A stretch of DNA of 64,000 nucleotides from Callipepla californica brunnescens (Eukaryota; Chordata; Aves; Galliformes; Odontophoridae), in the NCBI GenBank assembly GCA_023055505.1, contig JALIRH010000002.1:41458233-41522232 (forward strand), given 5' to 3'. Below are positions 36,922 through 47,380 of the stretch, one piece after another. The position numbers were made by a program, and so were the translations under genes. The notes beneath the pieces are model-generated. The model ran no database searches. It was not told where the DNA came from and was given only the letters and a program-made list of their open reading frames with translations. Within the stretch, counting starts at the first letter, position 1; the number at the start of each line of letters is the position of its first letter.

Positions 36922-39900
36922 GTAAAAACAACACCATGTCCTCCGTGATGATTTCGATAGGGCGATTTCTGGAGTCTCCACCTACCTTTTTTTCCTGTTG
37001 TGACTTCTTCCCCACCACACCCTGCTTGCACCAACACTTACTGGGTCCTGGAGAGAAGAATTGCTCCCACTTGAAAAACAAGTGGCTGTAAAAAAAAATA
37101 GTTAAAAGAAGAACTGTTGTGGAAGAAATAGATAAAGTGATGTAAATCATTCAAGGTAGCATCTTTAATAGGAAGCAAAGTTGTTTTTTTTCCATGATCT
37201 GCCCCCTTTCAGTCAGAAATGTGACTCAAAAGGACAAGGTGGAAAGGTAACTAGAGGAGTCCCAGACAGGAAGGACTCCATGGGCTGGGGATTAAAGCAT
37301 GGTCAACAAGAAAGGCCAGGCTTTGACTACTGTCCCATGCAACATCTCCGTGATTTATGGGTCTGGAAATCCAGTCTTCCTGGTCTCAGCTCAGTGACCC
37401 AGCTGCAACATAGCAAGCTTGTGTTCTGCCTGTCCCAGTAAATCTCACATTCCTCTTCCCACAGCAGCTCTGCTTCAAAAGGGTAGATGAAAGACAACCT
37501 CACCATCCTACCCACCTCCCCAGGGCCACCCAACCAAGTTATATAAGGAAAGTGGGATATTTAAAAACTCATTTTAAAGACAAAAGGGCCACAATCCTAT
37601 TTTGAGAAGTACCCACTAAGGCTGATAAGGGAGGTGTGGAGTAAAACCACTTCCAAATGCAACCATGTTTGCTGCTTTTGGAGTTGGAGGTGGATAGGAT
37701 GCCATAAACGGATGCTAACCTAAGTCCATAGATGCAAAAATTCAAAAAGCAAGTGGAGAATTTCCATAAAATTGCCAAACTGTGAAAAGTCTAAGAACTC
37801 AGACATCTCCAGAGCTTAGGCAGGTTAATCACACTATGATTTTGGAGCTAGGAAGCTATGCTACTTCCAAATGGGAGTTGTAGAAAGTTGCCAGTTTCTG
37901 TAGACCAGCAGCTGTCTGGATCGGCAACCTGGCCAGGTCTCAGCTTCCTAACAAGGAAGCTCCCAGTGTATGTCATTCCATCACCTCATACTTTGGCTGT
38001 TCTGGATGAGAAAGCTGAATGGGCTGAGAAGAAGCCATAAGTTCCACCACTTATGTTCAGAGCACATCACAGCTAGAGGTGAGCTGTGTTCTCCACTCAC
38101 AGGTCAGCATTTGCACAGAATTCACCAAAGTCCCATTTTAAGCATCTTCAATTACATCTGGCCTCCAGTTCTCAGCTCTATCAATTCATGGCTTTAAGCT
38201 TCTTAGAAAATCCAGGCTTATTGCAGTTTTCCTATGAGCTGCCCTGGGCTCTGACCTGCTTTATGACTGGATGCTGTGGGGCATGTTGTCCATAGGCCAC
38301 GCTTCTGCAGCATCCTTCAGGGCAGGTATAGGTGGTAATGTGGGCTGTGCTGCTGAACACACAAGTTTTGTCCATAAATTTAACAGTAAAAGATTTTCTC
38401 TGTGTACTAAGTACTCTACCTAGGCACTATTTGTTCAGCTATGTGCACATGTACATGCTTATGTTCAAATACACATAGGTATACACATTTCATATCATAT
38501 ACATTCCTTATTTATAATCTTTTTTTTTCTAAACAGATGGCATGGAAAAATACAAGGTCTTGATGGATGCATATTATACCCATCAGTGGACGCTAAACAA
38601 TATTTGTCATTGCACAGAGTATTCAGCTCATGTTACTGTAGAATCAAATCATATGTGACAGATCACATCTACCTGTTTGAACACAAGGTCCTCATCCTAC
38701 CTAGGAATGATTGGCTGCTATTTGGGAAAAGGATTGTTCAATTTCGGCTGTGCCCCCACCTTATTTGCAAGTGAATGCGCAAGTCAGACCTTAGCAGCCT
38801 TCATTTAGTTTTCTCTCTTTGCTCTCGAATCTCTCATCTGTACACTGCCATTCAGCACAGCAGGGGTGTCAGGTTCCCAGACCAGAACGACTCCGGTCCC
38901 TCTAATTATTGAGTGAACTTTGTCTTTTGCTTTCACTGAGGTAATGGAGTCCACAGGGAGCAATGATCAGCTCTGAGGTGTAATGAAGGTCACTCTCATC
39001 AAGACATTTATTTCTTTGAATTAATAAGAAGGTGGAAAAAAAAAATCTATCCTGAACTGGAAAAAAAAAAACCAAAACACTTTGTTGTTGGACAAGCTAC
39101 AACCAGCAGATAAAAATGTATCGTGCAGAAACAGTAAGAACTTCTTAAAAAGAAAAGGAATAAAAATATATCATCTGCACCACACGTTATTCATTAGACT
39201 CTCCAAAGTCTCATTTTACTACTGATATATCCCTGCTGGGGCGATTGGCATGCAGCTTGCAGAGTGGGATAGCTGCTTAGAGTTTCTTCGGCTTCACAGG
39301 TACAAGAACAGATAAGCAACCAGAGGAGCTAGAAGGACAAACACAGGATAAAGAGAAAATCTTTGTGAATCACATTCACTGTAGCTTAGTCAGGTGAGGT
39401 AGCTAAATCAGCTCTGTAAATTGTGACTGTATTTGCTGTCTAGACAATGTTAAGCGACCTGTAAAGATAGAGTCTCTTCTTTTAAAGAAGGGATGTGTTT
39501 GCGGAAGATACCACTGAGATAACAAACCCCAGGGTCTGATGTCCCCCCTTTACCCGGAGCGTAGTGTGTGTGTGCAGTAAGTGGCATCACTGAGACTCCC
39601 ATGCTTATGGGAGGCTTTACAGCCATAAACTTGAAGCTAGATTGTTAATCTCCAAATTCAGTAGGAATAGGGGCTATGAATAAGGTTGTTGTTTTTGTGG
39701 TGTTTTTTTTTTTTTTTAATGCTGGAGAAGAAAATATAGTGAACATTATATTTTTAAAAGTTATGCTAAACAAGTAATTGTAATGGTGTTAAGAAAAAAA
39801 GGTAATGGTGTTAAGGATAGGTTCAATTTTAACCTTCAAATGCCTTCAAAAAACAGCACATAACAATGCCTGTCAGTGATGCAAATCCAAGCACTGTTTG

Positions 39901-40487
39901 TGGGGCTACTGCAACTGATACCAAGGTGACTTTTGTTTTAAGTCAATATACTTTAGCAGGACTGCTGTAGTGCAAACAAACAAACAAGCTAACCAAGCAG
40001 CCGCTAATCACCTCCTCTGAAAAGTAAAGCATCATTCCAAGAAAGTCGAATGTTTTCTCCTAACAATATTAAAGACTTTACACGTCTCTAAGGTCTGTTA
40101 TGAATGGAGCATATAGCCATAAAGTTGATCCTTTTTCTTTTGTTTTGTTTCACGAGGGCTCTATATAATTATTATTTACTCTTGCCCAGAATAAATGAGA
40201 ATAAGAAAGCTCTTTGTATTTCCTAAGTAATTGTAAAATAAACAAGGAAAACCTGGCACATTCTTCTTTTCAACTCTTGGAGAGTCCTCAAGAAAGCACA
40301 TCTTCCCCACTAAGGTGTTCATAGTAGCACTGTACAGCCTTTCAAGAACTCAGATTTCTTCCAGAGAGAATGAAATGCTTCCATTCCTGCATCTTTGAAT
40401 TAAACAAATATTCAGCAGAGCTTGATGAATCTCCAACTAGTATTCCAATATCAAGCTACCAAACCATACAATGGTTTTTAATTTCTG

Positions 40488-41083
40488 CCTCTTTTCTTTT
40501 CTTTTCTTTTCTTTTCTTTTCTTTTCTTTTCTTTTCTTTTCTTTTCTTTTCTTTTCTTTTCTTTTCTTTTCTTTTCTTTTCTTTTCTTTTCTTTTCTTTT
40601 CTTTTCTTTTCTTTTCTTTCTCTTCTCTTTCTCTTCTCTTTTTTCTTTTCTTTCCTTTCCCTTTCCCTTTCCTTTCCCTTTCCTTTCCCTTTTCCTTCCC
40701 TTTTCCTTCCCTTTTCCTTCCTTCCCTTCCCTTCCCTTTTTCCTTTCCTCTTTCCTTTCCTCTTTCCTTTCCTCTTTCCTCTCCTCTCCCTTTCCTTCCC
40801 TTTCCTTTCCTTTCCTTTCCTTTCCTTTCCTTTCCTTTCCTTTCCTTTCCTTTCCTTTCCTTTCCTTTCCTTTCCTTTCCTTTCCTTTCCTTTCCTTTCC
40901 TTTCCTTTCCTTTCCTTTCCTTTCCTTTCCTTTCCTTTCCTTTCCTTTCCTTTCCTTTCCTTTCCTCTTTCCTTTCCTCTTTCCTTTCCTCTTTCCTTTC
41001 CTCTTTCCTTTCCTCTTTCCTTTCCTCTCCTTTCCTCTCCTTTCCTCTCCTTTTTCCTTTCTTTCTCTTTCCCTTTTCTTTCC
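40488..41083 (+). repeat. 596-nt uninterrupted homopyrimidine tract
   Basis: Every base on the plus strand from 40488 to 41083 is C or T. Internal order: 25 perfect CTTTT units (40491-40615); a diverged C/T zone with CTTTCC and TTTTCCTTCC variants (40616-40800); 33 perfect TTTCC units (40801-40965); five copies of a TCTTTCCTTTCC 12-mer (40966-41025); then a TCTCCTTTCC 10-mer repeated (41026-41050); and a final irregular C/T run. Long purine/pyrimidine mirror-symmetric tracts like this can form intramolecular triplexes (H-DNA). All of the long Phe/Ser/Leu and Lys/Glu/Arg frames here are artefacts of the repeat, because unit lengths of 5 and 10 cycle through frames without a stop. Confidence 0.98.
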
Positions 41084-41100
41084 ATTACAAGCGCATGGTT

Positions 41101-41128
41101 TTGTTTTTGTTTGTTTTTTTTTTTTTTT
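41101..41128 (+). repeat. TTTTG/T-rich run
   Basis: TTGTTTTTGTTTG followed by a T15 homopolymer, separated from the homopyrimidine tract by a short unique spacer (ACAAGCGCATGG). Confidence 0.85.
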
Positions 41129-42033
41129 CAAACTACCTGCCTGCTTCATTCCTAACACATTCCTGTTGAGATGACTTTTGGGCAAACTGACTTTCTTGTC
41201 CAGATGGGTTCACAACTCAATTCCTCCATATCACCCATCCTGGCTATGCCATGCAAGCTCAGAAGCTGGGAATGTTTTCCTCCAGTGTGTCGCCTAGCAC
41301 TTTCTTTGCAGATGGAGTCTTCTGCTTAACACAAGCGTCTCCAAGATTTTCTTCAAAAAGACACACTTTCAAATTAATTTTTCTGCCTGGGATTTTGTGA
41401 TAATTCTTCGCCTCTATTACTCAGAAAGTTCTGAAGATTTCTCCTTTTGCAGCTATAAATATAGGTGGCTTTTTTGCTTTTTTTTTATGAAGCTCTGCTG
41501 TTTTGTTTCCTTCTGGTGTCTCTGTTAACTAACTATAGAGGATTTTCCTTTGTAGCCCTTTTGAAATGTGACAAGCATTGTTCTGTCGTCACAGTTCAGA
41601 ACTTGAAGTAAAATTTCAATACTCTGTTTGCCATATATCTGTCACTCAGAGAATGCAATGTAGCAGAGATGAAAATTAATGCAATTCTCATGAAAAACTC
41701 TGAACACCCTCCAATTCTACTAATTCCAAGGGAGCTGCTGCCTGACTTGTTCATTCAGTCTTTTGCTCCTTTGCAAGGCATATAGTGAATGCTATCACCA
41801 GTAGTAATGGATGGTGACATTTTCCCAAAGTACACTGGTGTCTGCTTCAGCTGAAGTTAATGTCCCTTTGCATCTATCTAGTAAGATCTTGTTTATAATG
41901 TCCTTTTTACTTAAATTTCAATTACTATTTCCTGAGGTCCCTTCTATATGAAAAGAAATTAATGTTTTGTCTGTCAAATATATAACTGAATTATTATTTT
42001 TGCATGTCCAAAATGTTGTTCAGTAATCAAAGT
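41129..42033. other. Non-genic unique DNA
   Basis: Nothing recognisable; no repeat family or coding motif seen. Confidence 0.5.
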
Positions 42034-42190
42034 AACAGAATGACAGAATCACTGAGGTTGGAAAAGATTATCTAGTCCAACCATTCACCTACCACCAATA
42101 CTGCCCACTAACCCATGTCCCTCAGTACCACATCGACACATTTCCTGAACACCTCTACATTCTTCACCACCTCTCTGGACAGCCTGATTC
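42034..42190 (-). mobile_element. CR1 LINE 3'-end fragment, minus strand
   Basis: The segment starts AACAGAATGACAGAATCACT, continues GAGGTTGGAAAAGATTATCTAG, TCCAACCATTCACCTACCACC and CCCATGTCCCTCAGTACCAC, and ends ACCTCTCTGGACAGCCTGATT. This is the reverse complement of the last 150 bp or so of chicken-type CR1, with the tail repeat (ATTCTGTCATTCTGTT) at the low-coordinate end. It is moderately diverged and strongly 5'-truncated. Confidence 0.93.
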
Positions 42191-44220
42191 AAAATGGTAG
42201 AATGGTGAAGCAACATATTTAAATTAATTTTAAAAACAAACTATTCTGTTGAATAGTTGAATTACTGGCAGGTTTTTTTTTTTACAATTTAATGTAACTC
42301 TTGTTTCTTCTGTATTTTAAGGTGCACAACTAGCTGTTCAGACAATGTAAATGCACTGTTCTGTTAGTTTTAAAGAGGCTTTGGCACTTCATGCTAAGTA
42401 AATTCTGGTAATTTAAATATATATCATTAGAACAGAAATACACGTCTTTTATGTTCTTTTTCTGGGCTATCAACCACTTTCTTTTAAACAGCCCCACAGC
42501 GTTCTTTCTACTACAAAAGATGCACACATCAAAACCAGCCAGTTCAGTGAAGAGTTTTATTAGCCACAGTATCTTTATAGATTTGGACCGAAAAAAGAAC
42601 ATAATTCTGCACTGGAAGAATTCTGACTTGCAGCTATGTAGTTTTTCAGGAGCCATAATGGGAGCTTTAGGGTCAAGATAACATAAGCACCTATTGTCCT
42701 TTGACCAAGCTTTGAACTTATGCCTACTCTATGTTCTTCCACCTAGGCTACTACCAGTGGAAGGAGATAAAAGAAGATCGTTTCAAATAAAAAATAAATG
42801 TTTGTAGGATGTGTATCACTGGTGTCAAACACTTAGCAAAACTTCTGACCTTCAATCCTGCCAAATTTGAAACACAAAGACGGCTTTGAAACGCTGCAAA
42901 TTGGGCCCAGCTGACATTTAAACATCAATTCTGAATGTGTCCACACCCAACTATTGATGCATCAGAAGTAAGACTATTGATTTTTTTCAACAGCATGTTT
43001 CAGCCATCTGCTTTCCTTTGCCTAGTTTTATTTCTTCCAGTTCTTACAATGAATTGACTTTGGTTGGGGAATTCACATACAATAAAGCCTCTCATCTAAA
43101 ACAAAAATATACAAAATAACAGTGTTTGCCTGCAACCACTGCCCAGACCTTGTGCCACCAAATGGCTAGCTCTGCTTGCCCAACCCCTACTGACAGGAAT
43201 AAAACAGACGTTGCCCATGAAAGTGTTGCGTGGAGAGACTGTGCCTTGAAGGAGAGCTAGGCTCCAACCCATAAATTCCTGGGATCCTGAGATGCCTGAT
43301 TTTGTGCAGTCAGGCCCATTCAAGTAGTACCAGTGCAGAAGCCATATGTTTAACCTGGGCTGTGGTTGACAGAATTCCCCAAGCCATCATTTTGTAGAGA
43401 CCACTCTTCCTCAATCCTGTGCCAAAGAAAGCAGAAAATCACAAAGCACCCTAGTTCAAACTTACCTGACATCAAATGGAAAACTCTCCTGGGTTGGCAC
43501 ATGCATGAGTTTGATCAAAATGCCCTTCTTACCCACATCCAGCTGCAGGATCCCTGCCCTCAGGCTGGGTTTCTATGTCACTCTTCTTCCATGTATATTG
43601 GCTGCAGGGAGGGGCTGAGGAATTGGCCCTCATGCCAAGGGGCTTCAGTGCAGAGGACAGAGGCTGCCAAAAACAAGATGAGGATTCAACTCGGATGAAG
43701 CTCAGGCCTGGGTCAGATAAAAATTTGTAGACATTTCTATATTTATCTTCCCCCCCCCCCACCCCCCGGGCACAATTCTTTCTACAGTTTTTAAGCATTC
43801 CAGGTGGATCTTACAGAGGAACAGAGGAAAGGTGAAGAGTTGGAGGGCAGTAAGACAGGGACCTTATGTTTTAGATCTGAAAAAAGCAACAAAAGCAGGG
43901 AAGTATTACAAGAGGAGCTGTGCACCATGCTGAAGGCACTATTATTACTCTGCCAGTACCAATGGAGAGCTGCAATGGAACATTTGTTTGGCTAGTTATT
44001 GCTGAAAGGTGTTTCTTTTGTTAGCACAAAATTAACCCTTTGTTTGTTGGTCGGCCTTGTTTTTTTTGATGGAGGGGTTGTTATTTCCTCTGCTTTCGCT
44101 GCACATGCTGGGAGCCTGACCAGCCATATGGCACTCAGGAACTGTTCTGCTGCACTCTCATTGTATCATTAACACTTTGCATTAAGATATATCCAGGTGC
44201 TGCTCAAAGGTGAAGGCAGA
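42191..44220. other. Non-genic unique DNA
   Basis: No coding feature or transposon recognised. Contains a C11-A-C6 run at 43750-43767. Slightly GC-richer around 43130-43330 without a recognisable motif. Confidence 0.5.
43750..43767 (-). other. Poly-C run, G-rich on minus strand
   Basis: Eleven C, one A, six C, then GGG. On the minus strand G6-T-G11 could supply the four G tracts of a quadruplex, though the tract boundaries would be ambiguous. Such runs are also prone to length errors. Confidence 0.7.
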
Positions 44221-44275
44221 TCATTGTCCCAATCTCATGAATGAGGAAACTGAGACAGAGATCACAGGGTTTGTT
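44221..44275 (+). repeat. MIR/L2-like fragment
   Basis: TCATTGTCCCAATCTCATGA followed by ATGAGGAAACTGAGACAGAG and ATCACAGGG matches the ATTTTACAGATGAGGAAACTGAGGCACAGAG block shared by MIR SINEs and L2 LINE tails, which are ancient amniote repeats. Confidence 0.6.
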
Positions 44276-45497
44276 CGGTCCTTCTTGGGATACAGATCCA
44301 ACAATAGAGCAGCCAACCTCTTGGCACACTCACAGCTGGGACAGGGAGTCACCTGGCATAGTGCAAAGAATGGCACAGGTGGGGGAAGCCAAAGTTAAGT
44401 ACAAGCTGTTCAGTTGAGATGATTATCTGGTTTTAAGTTCATCCTCCACTTTGCACCTGAAAAACAAACTGGTTGTGCTGTTACATTCTTAGCACTTGCA
44501 GATACAGCCAGATGCATTTCTGCTTACACTTGAGAGCAAGGGCCACACTCTCTCTAAATCCTAAATGCAGGTAGCTGGCATGAAAAGAGAAAAACAGGCT
44601 CATTTATGTTCTTTTTAATTAAAACAGGTGCAAGAAAAGTGGACATAAACTTTCAGTGAAATGAAATTAAGAAAAAAAATGTTTCTTTTTTAAGTCTACT
44701 TTTAAATATTTGATGCATGGAACATAAAACACCCTGTGAAGTTAATGGACAGCCTGATGAGAAGTCTTTAGTCCCTAATCTCCAGCTCCATTTATAATAT
44801 ATTGTCCAAAGCCACTTCACCTGAAAAATGATTCAAAGATAAACATGTTCTTTGCATTTATTGTCATGGCCCAATACTTTTAGCTGGAGAATTTGGGTCA
44901 GTGTTCTTTTTATTTTCTTTCCATTCTACTGTCTCAACAGGAACCTGGCCAAGTTCCAAGCATGCTGGTTTCATAGGTACTGAAAAAAATAACATCAATG
45001 AGCAAATGAACTAAGGATGGCTCAGATGACACAGCGATAGGCAGAAAATGGATGGTGTTGCAGGGTATCTTCCAAGAAGTTGTAGGTTTGTTATTCTGTT
45101 TTCCACAATACCAACCAAGTGCACTGGTCATTGCACTCTGAGCAGCTGCTGCAGAGTGGAAAAAAAAAAGGCAAAATAAAGTAAAAACAACCAAAGAAAC
45201 CCACACACGTAGAACAAAAAAGGCAATCTCTGCTGCTGTAAATATACATGTTACAGCAACATAGGTATAACTGGATAGCTTGGTCAGTTAAGTGGCCTCG
45301 ATATTCCATTGTATTTTGTGAGAAGACAATACACTAAAAACACTAATTTAGAGGTGTGAATGATTCTTAAGATAAAAACAGCTTGTGAAGGGAACACTGC
45401 ATGTTGTTTTGATAAACGGGAAGAATTGATGGGGTTACAGTCATACACCTGTGTACATCACGAGTGTGTTCATACATAGAGACACATTATCTTTATA
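44276..45497. other. Non-genic unique DNA
   Basis: No coding or repeat feature recognised. Confidence 0.5.
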
Positions 45498-46802
45498 CAA
45501 GGGCTGCTCTGAAACTAATGCCACCTATTTTATAATGTTGGCCCATAGTATCAGAGGTGGATGTTGGTGGTATGGCAGTAGAAGTTAAACCTTCCCACCA
45601 ATATTCCATTACATTTTGTTGCTATGCGACAGATGGCATCATAGGGGCAGCCTGGCAAAATGGTGTCTGACACAGAAGTGCGTATGAAGCAAAGGTGTGC
45701 CATTGAATTCCTCCATGTAAAAAAAACCTGCACCCATTGACATTCATTGATATTTGCTGAATGTTTATGGAGACCAAATAGCGGATGTGAGCACAGTGAG
45801 GGAGTGGGTGGTGTGTTTCAGCAGTGGTGACAGTAATATGAAAGACAAGTGTCGTTCTGGACAGACATGCATAACTGTCACACCATGAAATGAAAAATGT
45901 CACAATCAGCTCGTTCACACAAATCAGCAGATTACAACCAGGGAACTGTGTATGGAGCTGAATACTGGCTTCAAAACCTTGGAAATGATGGTGGCAATGT
46001 TAAAATATTGCAAAATTTGCTCCAGGTGGGTCCCACAGATACTCACACAGGAACAGAAGGAATAACGTATGCAAATTTGTCAGAACCTATTGAACCAGTA
46101 TGAGGCTGAAGGCGACAGTTTCCGGGATCACATCATTAGTGACGACAAGATGTGGTATCAGCACTACAAACCAGAGTCAAAATGGGAGTCCATGGTGCGA
46201 CAGCATGTGAATTCCCCATCAAAGAAAAAGTTCAAGAGAGCACTCAGGTGTTTTTTGGAATAGAAAAGGGATGATCCTTCTGGATTTCCTGGAACCCAGA
46301 CAATCCATTAACTCTGACTGCTTCATTGTGACTCTGACTGAGCTAAAGGCTTGAGCTTCCAGAATCAGGGCAGGGAAGAAGACAACCTTTCTCTTGCAAG
46401 ACAGTAACACCAGGTCACATACCAGTTTGAAGACCACGGAGCACATTGCCAAGCTTGGCTGGACTATCCTATCACACTCATCACAAAGCCCAGATTTGGT
46501 GCCTTCTAAATTCCATATCTTTGGGCCAATGAAAGATGGACTCCATGAGCAACATTTTCCTAGCAACAATGCCATCACAGCAGCTATGAAACAGTGGGTC
46601 ACTTCTGCTGATGCAGATTTTTATATGTGGCATGCAGGCTCTTGTTCATCACTGGTGAAAATGCATAACTAACGGTGGTGACTATGTTGAGAAATAATGT
46701 TTCATAGCTGAGAATTTGCTTTACCAACTTGTGTTATTGTGCTATTTGTAGCCACTGTAGTTCCCATGGAAATAAATAGGAGGCATTACTTTTGGAGTGA
46801 CA
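45498..46802 (+). mobile_element. Near full-length mariner (Galluhop-like) element
   Basis: A 1305-bp Tc1/mariner-superfamily transposon. It is flanked by TA (45496-45497 and 46803-46804), the target site such elements duplicate. Ends are imperfect inverted repeats: left AAGGGCTGCTCTGAAACTAATGCC and right, reversed, GTCACTCCAAAAGTAATGCC. The length, ends and internal transposase match my knowledge of Galluhop, a mariner described in chicken. The coding region is badly decayed, so the copy cannot encode its own transposase. It has the same orientation as the deleted copy 16 kb upstream. Confidence 0.95.
45684..46751 (+). pseudogene. Mariner transposase pseudogene (DD34D family)
   Basis: The reconstructed span is about 355 codons, the usual mariner length. 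Recognisable parts in order: MKQRCAIEFLHV (45684), DVSTVREWVVCFSSGDS and ITTRELCMELN (DNA-binding helix-turn-helix region, up to about 45960), RWVPQILTQEQKE, LLNQYEAEGDSF, HIISDDKMW, VNSPSKKKFK, GMILLDFLEP, HTSLKTTEHIA, SPDLVPSKFHIFG, and DYVEK near the end. Lesions: a shift between 45684 and 45730; stops at 45748, 45886, 46063 and 46352; a shift at the T run 46251-46256; a shift near 46622-46627; and stops at 46656 and 46695. The first catalytic Asp is kept (46144-46146). The second position reads Ser (46403-46405) and the third Lys (46508-46510), exactly 34 residues apart as in DD34D enzymes. Dead as a coding gene. Confidence 0.93.
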
Positions 46803-47260
46803 TATGTATTTCACATAACCAAAATTTAGTGGTCTTCAGACTCATTTTTTTTTTTTTTTTGTTAAATGTGAGCCTTACACAGGAAAATATCTCTGTAGTT
46901 TCTAGAGCTCTTTCAGAGCAACCTATCTATACTCATATATATAGCTCCTGAAATATACAAGTGATTTCCAAACATATTTAGTAGTTGTCTTTTTTCCTTA
47001 GTACAGTATCAGTCTCACTATGGCCTTAGAAAATTCTATTTACCAAAGCAATAGCTTTTGAAGAACAGTTGTTCCCTCCTTTTTCCCCCCAGCCTAGACA
47101 AAGGCACAAGCCATGGCTTTCTCTACAACATGTTTCCAGCTACTGTTCACTGAATTAGTTGAATGAGAACTTGCTCTCAGAAAGTGGGAGCAACCTTATC
47201 CTTAACTGGAACAGCAAACAATCCCAGGATTTTCCTACCTTTCCTATCAAACGGCAAGTA
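46803..47260. other. Non-genic DNA
   Basis: T16 run at 46845-46860; otherwise nothing recognisable. Confidence 0.5.
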
Positions 47261-47380
47261 GCACCATTATTCTACTAAAATTGAGGCACATAGAAATCCT
47301 TAAGTAAATCACTGACACAGCTGGAAGTAAAAGCTGGGCTCCTCAGTTCCTAGGCTGGTACATACATCACTAGAAAACTC
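47261..47380 (+). repeat. MIR/L2-like repeat
   Basis: In order: CATTATTCTACTAAAATTGA, GGCACATAGAAATCCTTAAG, TAAATCACTGACACAGCTGG, AAGTAAAAGCTGGGCTCC, then TTCCTAGGCTGGTACATACA and TCACTAGA. This follows the MIR/L2 tail pattern (ATTTTACAGATGAGGAAACT, GAGGCACAGAGAGGTTAAGT, CACACAGCTAGTAAGTGGCAG, AGTCTAGTGCTCTATCCACTAGA) along its length with small deletions. It is an ancient inactive amniote repeat. Confidence 0.72.

Larger units (their letters stand above)
32693..40487. other. Non-genic DNA, one weak candidate exon
   Basis: No recognised transposon longer than microsatellites. TTG/TTTG and T runs lie at 35533-35654 and a T15 run at 39703-39717. A 22-bp-spaced direct repeat of TAATGGTGTTAAG occurs at 39781 and 39803. 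The stretch 36723-36921 has open-frame and splice-site features described separately. A local inverted repeat (CTCCCAT, 4-nt loop, ATGGGAG) lies near 39596-39613. Otherwise nothing seen. Confidence 0.5.

Noticed and set aside
36713..37150. 145-codon minus-strand open frame
   Set aside because: It is antisense to the candidate exon, hydrophobic and Cys/Ser-rich with no motif; the expected mirror of a Lys/Glu/Thr-rich open frame.
39596..39613. CTCCCAT/ATGGGAG inverted repeat
   Set aside because: A 7-bp stem is common by chance, and bacterial-type terminators are irrelevant in vertebrate DNA.
40370..41185. Four long overlapping open frames (up to 261 codons) rich in Phe/Ser/Leu or Lys/Glu/Arg/Gly
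   Set aside because: They are products of the homopyrimidine pentanucleotide repeats, which lack stop codons in several frames on both strands. No real protein is indicated.
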